This document shows, in pieces, positions 13,741 to 23,599 of a stretch of 64,000 bases of DNA. How positions within the stretch are numbered: position 1 is the first letter of the stretch; each line of letters begins with the position of its first letter. The position numbers were made by a program, and so were the translations under genes. The notes under the pieces were generated by a model. It had not been told where the DNA came from and ran no database searches. It saw only the letters and a program-made list of their open reading frames with translations. Source of the stretch: Acanthococcus lagerstroemiae (lineage: Eukaryota; Arthropoda; Insecta; Hemiptera; Eriococcidae); assembly GCA_031841125.1 (NCBI GenBank), contig CM063110.1:36967214-37031213 (forward strand), read 5' to 3'.

Positions 13741-14762
13741 CTATTTGGAACTATTCCTTAACGGCGGCGGCGAATTCTTAGACGGCGACTGATTCTTAGA
13801 ACTAAGTTCGGGTGTTTTTTGGGAACCCCTGCTGTCTTCGCTTCTTTGAGCGTTCCATCGAAATCTCTCTAATTTTAGATGGTGCGATCGACTACTAGAT
13901 TGGTTACTCGGTATATTCTGACGGTTGGGTGCCGCTCCTCTGGGGTTGAACATTTTTGTTGCGTTATTATCGACTTTTTTCATCCTTGTCCTATCACTCC
14001 CTTCGTTGTTCTGGTCTGGACTACGTTCGTTAATCGATCTCGTTTTGGACTCCTCAGCCTCCTTTTCGATTATCATAGGCGACTCTGACTGAAGCTGCAA
14101 CTGGTCGATATTTGTGATCTTGTATGATTTACTATCTGGTGTTTCTCGGATAAATATGTATGTTCCCATCTCTGCTCCATACAAATTTTACAGCGCCTTC
14201 ACGTTTCAAAACTCGATTGCCTTGCATAAAATCTCTTTTGAGTTGCGAGTCAAGTGCTCATCTACAAAAATCGGGAATTATGGCTGTATTCCAATATCGC
14301 CTCCTTTCAGTCTCAGCTTCTTTGATGCCTTTACAAGCATATTCTTTTTATCACGGTTATTAAATTTGACTATTATCGCCGGTGTGGACGCGTTTGGGCT
14401 TGCAGGTAGCCGATGTGGTACGCATATATCGTATTCAAATAGTTCCACACCCATTCTAGAAGCTAAAAAAGTGGCAAACTCACGTATAGGTTTTCGTTTT
14501 CTAGGGGCGGGATTCCGTTTATTATTGCGTTATTGACTCTGCTGTATTGTTCTGCCTCGTTCAGCTGCTCCTGTAGGTGCATATTATCAGTTTTTAACCC
14601 TTCGTTCTCTGCTTGTAATTTCGCGATCTGTTTCGACGCCTCTTCGATTTTTTTGTCCGTTTCAGTAACCGTTTTCTTAAAGATCCCTACGTCCTCGACT
14701 AATTGCTGCATCAAACGATAAGAATCGCCCTCTACTGCCCGGTTTGCTTCAGTTCCACTCAT
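13741..14762 (-). pseudogene. LINE ORF1 protein, broken
   Basis: The start is taken at MSGTEANRAVEG (14762). The first part is a heptad-rich coiled coil (about residues 20-75) followed by QYSRVNNAIINGIPPLENEN, the opening of the ORF1 RNA-binding domain also seen in the ORF1 at 45556-46386. The frame is lost near 14463. It is picked up again at 14184 as a basic, Ser/Pro/Asn-rich tail (13741-14184), typical of a nucleic-acid-binding C-terminus. ORF1 proteins of this type coat the element RNA. Confidence 0.75.
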
Positions 14763-15096
14763 AGTTTTCACTACGAGTTACCTACTCGTTTGCAGAAAAA
14801 GAAAAATGAATACCTAATGTCTACTAACACAGTACAATTCCAAAGTTGTTAAAAGTGGTGCCGGCGAGTAATGTTTCCGAAAATATTATTTATAAACCAT
14901 ATAGGTCCTACATGAAATGTTTAAACGTGAATGCATTGAAACTTCTGATTTCTATCGAATCGGATTGATAATAAGTACGTATTTAGTACGTCGCTTGCAC
15001 GAAACGAGAACGCATCAACGCACAACCAGTTGTGGCCGTATCACTTCGAACTCCCTCACCCGATCAAGCTGTTCTGATAATCGAGAGCTTACTGTA

Positions 15097-16279
15097 TTTT
15101 AAGCCTAGCCAGGTTTGTCACTTTGTTTTAAGAATGATTTTCCATGACTTTACCAGGTTTTCCAGAGCTGTTTTTCTATTTTCCATAACTTTTCTTTCGA
15201 GCAGGGAAGGAGTCGCGGATTTAGGCGATACTTTTTCCTTCATATGATGCTGATAGTAATGCCAGCAAGAAAAAAGTACATGACTCTGATATTTTCTGAA
15301 GAAGGAAATTCTTTCTTTTTGAAGTGTGATTCTTCACTGCGGCAATAAATTTTGGTAGAGTGCGAGTATAAGCCACAAACGTAGTTTGTCATTCAGAGAA
15401 TCAAAACTCCATGATTATATGAAAATTCCATGACTTTTCCTAGACCATCCAAATTCCACGACTTTTCTAAATTTTTCAGAAAGTGGCAACTCTGCTGGCC
15501 TATTCGGTCTATTGAGGTTTTATGGAAGAATCAGGAAATTCTGAAACCAATGAAATAACTTTGATACGGCCTTTTTGGACTATTTTCCCTTGAAAATGAC
15601 ATTTTTGTTTAAAATTGATGTTCTGAGACTTTTCTAGACTATTTCGGTTAAACATTCAATTTTCGAGACTATTCTGTCAATTTTAAATTTTCATGTTACA
15701 TTTTCAATTTATCGAAAAATGATCTTTCAAATCTCCATTTCACTTGAGAAAAAAGAAAACAAAATCGTAACAATAATATCATTTGTTGCAATGAAGTATT
15801 TTCATTCAAAATTGTTACGTTGTACATACTTTGGGAGGAACAGAAATATAAAAATTAGGTTTAGTTTTCTAAGAACTTTAATTTTTGATACTCATGAGGC
15901 CATAGTTCTATAGGGACTCTTTGGGGCTATTTTACTTTAATAGGAACTTTTTATGGACTATTTAGGTCTCATTAGAGATTTCTTATACAGCATTTTTTTT
16001 GAGTTTTTAGAGCATAAAAATTCGGACTCCATTCATCATGATTGACAATTTTCTGTTTTTCCTTTTCCTTACCCCCTTCTAGTGTCTGCCCCTCCCCAAC
16101 ACACGCAAGGAAATAATAAAATGAAATTTGTCATATTTTCGGAAGCATTTTCTACAATTATTAATTGTCTTCAGAAAAGTAAAAATAGTCGGCGAAATTT
16201 CAGCAACTCAGCCTAAGAACTGAAAATGTTTGAGAAAAAAAATAAATAAATAATTCTTGCGTTTTCCGTCAGAGAGTTT
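15097..16279. other. Intronic DNA with 'gacttttc' motif arrays
   Basis: I see no gene here. Between 15130 and 16000 the sequence repeatedly shows gacttttc, agactattt and related words, as in the arrays elsewhere in the window. Confidence 0.45.
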
Positions 16280-16293
16280 AAATGCGAAGGAAT
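16280..16293. repeat. SINE target-site duplication, left copy
   Basis: The 14 bases aaatgcgaaggaat are identical to 16745-16758 on the other side of the SINE. Confidence 0.9.
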
Positions 16294-16744
16294 CTCTTTT
16301 TAGGGTCGGCTAAACCCTATCGCGATCGCTTTTTTTTTTTTTTAATTATTATTCTTCAAGTTGTTCAGTACTCAGACATTATTAAGTAGTAATATGGATG
16401 GCGATTCTGTCATAGTTAGTAGTCTCGTAGGATGTTTATTATTGATGAGTATAGAGAGCGTTAATGTTTTGCAGAATTCAGATGATAGGAATTGCAGCAT
16501 TTGCCGACCCTAGTCGTGCAGCGTTGCTGCTTGTTTAATTTTGCTCTCAACCCGAGCCCCGGAATCCGCCCTTTCGAGCATTACCTCAGAGACGTCAGGG
16601 AGACTGTTAGGCTGTCTTATCCCTCTTCTCTTCTTGCCGTAAAACCGGTCTAGGTCGGAATGTTGCGAGTTGCTACGTGGGCTCGAACCCGGGACCTCCA
16701 GATGCCGAGACTAGCGCGCTATCCACTCGGTCAACCAGACCTCC
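16294..16744 (-). mobile_element. tRNA-derived SINE with perfect 14-bp target duplications
   Basis: On the minus strand the element begins at 16744 with ggaggtctgg and shows a tRNA-like head. A box A-like tggttgaccgagtgg lies at 16723-16737 and a box B ggttcgagccc at 16679-16689. These are the internal RNA polymerase III promoter. A unique body of about 330 bp follows, then an A-rich tract (16330-16343) and a short 3' tail. The sequence aaatgcgaaggaat occurs directly at both ends (16280-16293 and 16745-16758). SINEs depend on a partner LINE for mobility; which LINE served here is not evident. Confidence 0.9.
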
Positions 16745-16758
16745 AAATGCGAAGGAAT
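16745..16758. repeat. SINE target-site duplication, right copy
   Basis: The 14 bases aaatgcgaaggaat are identical to 16280-16293. Confidence 0.9.
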
Positions 16759-19700
16759 AAGTTTCCTTGTAATTTCATTTTTGTGTCTTTGTTCATAACT
16801 GTGAGTCGAAAGTCAAAGTCTGTTTTCGGAAAATGGGAGATCCGTTAACTTAACCAAATCGAGCTCAAATTTTAAGGATATTACTGTACTATCAAATTGA
16901 ATAATAATTAGTTTAGCACGCTTAATAGGTATTTCAACTTCAAAAGCTCAAAAATCATGAGGCTCTGGGCAGTGAACTATTTGAGGTGCAAAGATCAGTA
17001 CTTTTCAACTTTTTCCAGACCTGAAGGAACGATGGTTTTCGTATATCACAGTACATGCAGTCGGACATTTTCGACATTTATTTAGAATCCGAACTGCATG
17101 GTGACGTTATTGGAAAGGAAAACGATTTCTCGATACACATTAGAACATAGCCTATTTGTGGATAGACCGTAGCCTGTACGAACCGGATTTTGTCGTGGAC
17201 TCGCCCAGACTCCCGTGGGGCTTGGTGGTAGTCTGTGGTTAAACATCTATAAGTATGGTGATAGTAGGCTGAACGTTCGTTATTACGAGTTATTAACCCC
17301 CTTCGTCGGCAATCTACTATCGGCAATTTCCCACAGGTGAGATCCCTGGGAGAAGCTCGTTTTCTTCTTGGGCTCTTATTTCGAAATGTTGGCGGGACAC
17401 CTGGCTTTTCGGGAAATCTTGCTACAATTTTTAAGATTATCACTTTACGCTCTACGCAGACTTTTCCAAATCCTGCCAGACTTTCACAAAACCTCTAGGG
17501 ACTCGCTAATTGATATTTTCAACTTTTTTCTTCTCATTTAGAGGAAAGGAGGGGGGGGGGGAAAGAATAATCCTCACATTTGTAAAATTCTGTCACGCGT
17601 ACTTCATTTTTAAAGACTCGTCCAGAATTGTCCCAAATTATGTCTATAGCTTTTTCGTACTTGTTGTTTTATATTCTATACAGAGATTGTCAGACTCTTC
17701 CAGACTTTTCCGCGATTCTTCTAGACTTGAATTTGAGACTTCTCAAGACTCTCGACGCTAAAATGGGTTTCGACAAAACAACACTTCCTTTTTTAAAACC
17801 TGACTTGCAAGTAACCTGCTTGACTTTTCCGCATTTTCGTGTAACATCCCAAGACTTGATGGCTCGCCGGATGTGTAATTTTTGGAAACGTCTACAAGGA
17901 TACCGATAAAGTTGTAATAAATGTTGTTTCCCCTAACGCTCGTGAAGAAGTTTTTTCATGGGGAGGAGGTACTAAATCTTATCAATTTGTCGAGCAAGCA
18001 AATAAATCCTAATTTTCCAGATGAATTGCCGAAATTTCTCGACTATGAAATACCCTGTGCCGGCCCAAATATCCTCAGGTCACGCACTGAATTTCAGCTT
18101 TATCAGAGACCCCTGTTTCATTCCGATGTTTAATTTCAACAAATAAAAAAAAAATTTAGAGGAAACAGCAAACAATTTTCGAACGTATATCTTCTGAATC
18201 CTAAAATCCAGCTGTATCATTTCAGCATCAATCAACTTTATCCGATTCCTATCTCGATTGGCTTCGCAGACCGACAAATATCGATATACTTCGCATGCGC
18301 TAGCAAGATGAACTGTTCGAAATATCGACTTCGAAATAAAGCCGATTCAAATTTTATCTGTACAATTAATTGCCCTCATCGAGCATTCTACGCGCGGAGT
18401 ATTTACCCGATAGCTGCTTTTATTGGTTTTTTTCATTTCAGCGTCCGAGCACGGACATAGTTCGATTTCGTGCGAAGCTTTCTTTTCAAATACTCTTTAT
18501 ATATTCGCATCGCGATTATTTTATACACGAGCTAAGCCGCTGGCTGCTGTATTGCGCGATTTCGAACCTCTAGCTTCGAACTCTTTCTAAAAACGGCTGG
18601 AAAATAGATGTTTTCTCATAGCTTTTCGAACTACAGCTAATCTACGATATGGCCGTCACGTCCAATTCCAATATTTGGCTCTTGTCAGAGTTGTTTCGCC
18701 TTCGTTATCCGTATGGGGCAGCTCTGTTAGAAGACTCGCAAAAGTGATCGCCAGCCGTCAGCACTCTACGGGCTCGAGATGATTATAAAATAATCATCAA
18801 GAATGCTGGAGAAGACTTGCAAAATGCAATGAGTGAGTAAAGGCAAGTGAAAACTAGCCATTCTATGTAATTCAATCTATGAAACCTTTTACGAGAATAG
18901 AATCCTTACTTAATCTTTACATATCCATCTCAATTTCAAATGAAGGGGCCGGATCGATGGTAACACCAGCATATAGAAGAAAAACGAAAATATAGGTACG
19001 AACGACAACCATACAGAAATTCAACTTCCAAATGGAAAATAAAATAATAAAATTATCTGACCTGATCTTCAAACACGTTAAAGTTTGTGGAAGACATCGT
19101 ACGTAGCACAAGAAAAATCTTTAGCAGTAATAGCAAATAGTGAGTAAACAACTTCAACGAGTAGCTACTGTGTACAATATTCGATATCTCGGTGAACTAC
19201 CTACCCACTGATTCAAAATTCACACAGGACTTTACCCCTCTCGGTTCAGTGAAATTCATAGGGGCCATTCGTGATGATCAATGGAACCAAACTTCGCAGT
19301 AGTGCGTAGACGAATGAGGGTTCAACCTCCCGCAATGTGAAAAAGTCATGTAAATATTCCCAAATAGTAAAAGGGAGGAGGTCCAACAAAGCAAAGCGTT
19401 GAAGCGTGTTATTAATGGTCAATTAAAATACAATGAACCAAGTCAGAGTCTCAGAATTAGATTAGAGTTAAACCAGATTTATGTTGAGTATTATAAATCA
19501 GAATTGAATAATAATTAATAATTTTGATTACGTTAAGTCGAAAATGATGAATTTTCGACAGTATACTTGAGTCACACGTAGTAAAAAGTTACATTATGAC
19601 GCATACTTGAATAAATTTTCCAATCGGATACACGATATTCGGCACAAATGAATGACCTTACAAGTACCTACAAATTGAATTATCTGGAACAATTTTAATT

Positions 19701-20283
19701 CTCGCGGGAGGTGGAAACGATTCGGCAAAAGCTGTTGCATCAAAATAATACCGTATATCCAATAAGGGAGGCGCACAATAAGGAGTCGCCCGATATCCGC
19801 AGACCAACAAAACGCCAGAGATGAAACTTTTCGACGTATCTTTGAAAAAGGTCTCTGGGTGTTCGGTTGCCAAAAGCGGACCGCAGGTCGGGCTGGAAAG
19901 GGTGAAGTATCAGACGACGAAATTAACGTGAATAAAGGCGAGCCAGAGAGCGAACAAAAGGGAAAACGTAATTTAGCGAAAACGGCGAGCAAAAGGTTCG
20001 CCATTCTGCAGTGAACGAAATTCGGCTTCGAAAATCAACCTAAGCCTAAGTAGGGGTTGTATACATATACATATGTACGATGAGCTATAGAGATTGAAAT
20101 TTGAACTGAGGCTGCGACTACTTCTTGTACCCGTCTTTAATGAAATGATTTCAGAGTAGTTTTGATTTGCTTAGCGTTTCCGTATTTTTTAAAAACACAC
20201 TGGAACTTCAGAATATAGGGAGGCTGAGTATAGGACGGACAAGAAAAGACAAACGCTTTTCGTAATTTAAGCAGTACAACAAT
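16759..20283. other. Intronic DNA, no gene seen
   Basis: The segment 17440-17860 is dense in agactc/gactttcc words. The remainder (17900-20280) shows no recognisable coding sequence, transposon end or tandem repeat. Open frames at 19594-20004 and elsewhere lack recognisable domains. Confidence 0.4.
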
Positions 20284-20445
20284 CATATGATCAGTGTTGG
20301 AAGAACGAACGAGAACGAGAAGAGAAACGGCATGTTCTCGTTTTCAGCACGAGAACAAGAACATGATGGGATTGAGAATGAGAACGGGAAACGGGAACGG
20401 GAACAGGACCAGGTTGTGAATAAGAACGAGAACGTTTGGTAATTA

Positions 20446-21376
20446 CATGGTCTGCCCCGAAAGTATCCGACCTTCGCTCATAACTCGAAAACAAATTGCT
20501 CTAGCGTTCTCCACGAGGTGTTGTGGAGGTGGAACCTTCGCCAGTAATCCTTTCCATCACAGAACTCGATTGACCAGTTTTGATAGAAATGTCGTGTTAT
20601 AAAGTGCACGGCTGAAGTTGAGCACGTCACATTTGACAAAAATGACGAACGTATTGATCGAAGAATTTGCATTAAATTTTTCTTCAGTCTTGGCCATACG
20701 GCAACGGAAAAAATTGCAATGATTAAAACAGGTTTTGGAGACCAAGCCATGGGTAACATGCAAATAAAAGCGTGGTTTAGTTGATATAAAATTGTCGGGA
20801 GTTGGTTGAAAGTGATCCTCGTTTGGGAAGACCTCTGCATCAACAAGATCGCCGGAAAATGGTAACTGTTGTACACCATGAATACGCCCCAAAAGGTCAA
20901 ACTATCAATAATGAATATTGTCTTGGAATTTTGAAACGATTACGAGACGCTGTGAGAAGAAAATGACCGAAGATTTGAGAAAGGGGTGGTTAAAAGCTCT
21001 ATCACAATAACGCGCCAGCTCACTCATCCCACCTTGTTGAAGATTATTTGATAAAACACGGCATTTTACGACTTAGACAAGCTCCCTACAGTCCAGAAAC
21101 AGCGCCGTGTGACTTCTGGCTTTTCCCGAAGTTAGAAATTTCGTCAAAAGGAAGAAGATTCGACGATGTAGAGGAAATAAAATAGAATGCGACATGTAAA
21201 CTAATGGCTATACCAAAAAATGCATTCCAAAAGTGTTTCCAAAAATGGGAGAAACATTGGCAGCGGGTTTTATACTCTCAAGGGGACTACTTTGAAGGTG
21301 ATACTCATCAGACGGTTTCAACGAGTTCGAACTCCAAATAAGAAGCAAGGGTCGGATATTTTCTGAGCAGACCTCG
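20446..21376 (+). mobile_element. Mariner-family element, internally deleted
   Basis: The inverted ends (catGGTCTGCCCCGAAAG... at 20446, ...tttctgagcagacctcg ending at 21376) share about 21 of 27 positions. They are flanked by TA at 20444-20445 and 21377-21378, the mariner target. The interior encodes a broken mariner transposase. The element has interrupted a GAGAAC-rich repeat, which continues on both sides. Confidence 0.92.
20600..21330 (+). pseudogene. Mariner transposase pseudogene
   Basis: The N-terminal helix-turn-helix region is recognisable (RRICIKFFFSLGHTATEKIA, then ESDPRLGRP in a shifted frame). The catalytic core resumes near 20870 with VVHHEYAPKGQTINNEYCL, then HNNAPAHSSHL and PYSPETAPCDFWLFPKL. 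The terminal block is WEKHWQRVLYSQGDYFEGD near 21260. About 100 residues are missing around 20865, removing the first catalytic Asp. The second catalytic Asp (normally HDNAPAH) reads Asn, while the third (CDFW) is intact. The copy cannot be active. Confidence 0.88.
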
Positions 21377-21738
21377 TATAGGGTAAGGAGAACGAAGAGT
21401 ATGAACAAGAACCATATACAGTTAGAGAAGAACGAACGAGAACGAGATGGTTTTTGCTTTCTTCCAACACCTTTGCAGCTGGTGCGAAAGTAAAATTCTG
21501 AAAGCCTAAGACTATCAATAATAAATTTTTTAAATGAAAAAAATCAAACTGCAGTACTCGGATGTTGGAAGAACAAACAAGAACTAAAAAGAAAAACGGC
21601 ATGTTCTCGTTCTCAAAACGAGAATGAGAACGAGAACATGCGATGGGATTGAGAACGAGAATTGGAAGAGGACCAGGGTGGGAACAAGAACGGGAATGGG
21701 AACGATGATTTTTGCATTTTTCCAACACTGCAAATGAT

Positions 21739-22529
21739 TCAAAAATAGAAGCCGATTACTGTCACTGAATGGTCGATAAACGTCACTGCGTGGCATTTTG
21801 ACTCACGTTTAACTAATTTTAAGGAAAAAAGTTATTCAAGAATCGGCAACACTTACAAATTTTACTAAAGCACTTCTAGTCGTGTTTTCAGCTTTACACA
21901 CCTCTTTAAGACTATTCAAGACTACTATAAGACTCGCAAAAGAATACATTTTCAAGATTATCAAACTCGTTTAGGACCCCTGAAGACATTGTGATCATTC
22001 AGGCTTGTTCCAGAAACTTGAGAACTCTTCTGATTTGTTTACTATTTTAAAATCTTCAAGATATGCTCAAGTTTCAAGACTCTTGAATACTGGTTTGAGA
22101 TGCATCGTAACTTTTCCACGCTGATTCAAGACGCTTCCCAGTTTGTTCAAGACTTTAAGGTTTATCAAAAGTTATTTATGAATCGCTCATACTAGCACAT
22201 TCAGTCTCGCTTAAAACTGTGAGACCTTTCTAGACTTGTACCGGACTCATCAAGAATTTAATCATTATGCTCTTGCACAAGTTATGAACTCTTCCAATCC
22301 TGTTCCAAACTCTATAACACTCTTCTGTACCAGTGAAGAATCCCTCAAGTTCCCTTCCTACTTATTCACGACACTTCGAGACACGTTAATACTTCTCAAG
22401 AGTTTTTAAGACTGGTTCTCGACTCTTTCAAGACTTCCCAAGACTCAAGTATTCCTCCTTGAGAAAACTCCAACCTTAATAGTCAGCTTCAATAAGACTT
22501 TTTCCGGACTCAAAAACAAAATTGCGAGA
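21739..22529. other. Degenerate 'tcaagactc' motif array
   Basis: From about 21880 to 22520 nearly every line carries several copies of caagactc, aagactat, agactctt and similar words at irregular 10-25 bp spacing. No coding sequence was recognised. Confidence 0.5.
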
Positions 22530-22870
22530 CATAGGGGAAGTAGTTAAAAACCACTAGTGGAAATACGCAGGTCACATTTGGAGAGGAGACGACAGAGAAG
22601 AAGGTGGAAGGGTGGACCCCGCGTGATTACAGGAGGTGAGGGGGGATGACCCACTACTCGCTGAAGAGATGAGTTAGACAAAACTCTAGGAACGAAGTGG
22701 AAAAGAAGCACTCATATTAGAGAATTTTGGAAAAGGAAAGGGGAGGCATAAAGTTGGGCGGTGTTTGCGGCAAACGAGAGAAAACGGAGGGGAATGAAGT
22801 CCTCGTGGTGCAAGGCGTCGCAATATTTTGTAAATGATGATGTAAACCTCGTCCGCCCAGATAACAAATA
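22530..22870 (+). pseudogene. LINE 3' terminal fragment
   Basis: The frame near 22557 reads WKYAGHIWRGDDRE followed by GGRVDPA. This is the C-terminal block of LINE ORF2 proteins of the kind seen elsewhere in the window (KLKWxYAGHI..). The fragment ends with a short 3' region containing gtaaatgatgatgtaaac. Only the last ~100 codons remain, with frameshifts. Confidence 0.6.
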
Positions 22871-23297
22871 GAGTCCTGTGTAATAAACACCCAGATGACT
22901 ATGGTTCTGGATCTACACAGCTACTCACCTCTTTTTCACTGAAGCCAAATCCTCGTCTTCCTTTTAAGGAATCGGATCGGTCTGCGGCTCAGAAAAAAAT
23001 TTTAGCCAGCTACCATTGTTATCTTCGTACCACAATGCAACTGCATTAATGGTCGCCGTTCTATTATCTTCGTTCCATTAGACTCACAACATGCAAGTGT
23101 GGAGCGTACGAGTATAGCTAACCAGAACCCTTGGTCAATCAATCCGGCCATCACTGGCGTCAACTCACATACTCAATACTCCGCTTGCACTAACACTATA
23201 TTCCTCTTGAATGAGGACTATATGCCGGAGGCTTCTGAGAAGAGTGCATATTTTCCCTTCCCATAACCCTCCAACTGTGGGATTTTGTACCGACATC
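22871..23297. other. Intronic DNA, no gene seen
   Basis: I see nothing recognisable here before the inverted repeat. Confidence 0.4.
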
Positions 23298-23599
23298 GAA
23301 CTCTCCGACGAAGCAGCCAGAGACGCCGGCGGCGTTGGCTCGGACCCCGGTGGCCGTTCTTGCGTCGACGTTACCTTCTTCGACGACGCTTGAGGTGCCA
23401 TCGATGATGGTTCCTTCTGCAACTATCATAGTATAGTGGAACTCCGTACCGTTGGAGGTTTTATGCTACGACAGTTGCAGAGGGAACCATCATCGACGGC
23501 ACCTCAAGCGTCATTGAAGAAGGTCACGTCGTCGCAGGAGGGGCCGCTGGGGTCTGAGCCAACGCTGCCGGCGCCTCCGGCTGCTTCGTCGGAGAGTTC
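23298..23599. repeat. 127-bp inverted repeat of coding-like sequence around a 48-bp loop
   Basis: The left arm (23298-23424) and right arm (23473-23599) are inverted copies of equal length. They differ by eye at 15 of 127 positions, 12 of them transitions and none an indel. Each arm read outward from the centre encodes a peptide beginning VAEGTIIDGTSSV and ending ANAAGxSGCFVGEF; the right arm has an in-frame stop in the middle. The arms are GC-richer than the surroundings. I do not recognise the protein. Transcripts would fold into a long hairpin. Confidence 0.85.

Larger units (their letters stand above)
10666..15046 (-). mobile_element. Nearly full-length APE-type LINE (about 4.4 kb), minus strand
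   Basis: This element carries, in order from 15046 downward: a 5' untranslated region of about 280 bp, ORF1 (coiled coil plus RNA-binding-like domain), and ORF2 (endonuclease, reverse transcriptase, C-terminal domain). It ends in an (AAT)n tail at about 10664-10683. It is flanked by a roughly 20-bp imperfect target-site duplication and sits inside a pogo-like MITE. Multiple frameshifts and stops make it inactive. The clade cannot be settled without an RT phylogeny; the C-terminal KKLKWDYAGHIRR block is shared with the LINEs at 7.5, 31.2, 33.5 and 47.2 kb. Confidence 0.92.
10372..15094. mobile_element. Pogo/Tigger-like MITE (about 0.32 kb) interrupted by a LINE
   Basis: The left terminus (10372-10395, CAGGAAACTCTCGATTATCC...) and the right terminus (15071-15094, ending ...gagagcttactg) are inverted repeats matching at 21 of 24 positions. 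Both are flanked by TA (10370-10371 and 15095-15096). TA target sites and a CAG start are typical of the pogo/Tc1 superfamily. The MITE body is 10372-10645 plus 15068-15094; the rest is the inserted LINE. Subterminal copies of ttatccg/ttatccgaa recur inside. No transposase is encoded, so it was mobilised in trans. Confidence 0.85.
20292..21730. repeat. GAGAAC-rich repeats with hAT-like ends (two copies)
   Basis: Two related units lie in tandem. The first (20292 to about 21472) starts CAGTGTTGGAAGAACGAACG and ends ...cttccaacacct. The second (about 21559-21730) starts gatgttggaagaacaa and ends ...tttccaacactg. Both interiors consist of degenerate gagaac/gggaac words and share 'aacggcatgttctcgtt'. 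The first unit is interrupted by a mariner element. The inverted CAGTGTTGG ends are hAT-like. The octamers outside the composite, catatgat (20284-20291) and caaatgat (21731-21738), match at 7 of 8 positions. Minus-strand open frames here encode only low-complexity SRSHSQ-type peptides. Confidence 0.7.

Noticed and set aside
16655..16744. Possible tRNA gene on the minus strand
   Set aside because: Box A and box B are present, but the sequence continues into a repeat body with an A tract and target duplications, so it is a SINE head rather than a functional tRNA.
20291..21796. Minus-strand open frames rich in Ser-Arg-His (SR-protein-like)
   Set aside because: They are translations of the GAGAAC-rich repeat and the non-coding strand of the mariner; low complexity only.
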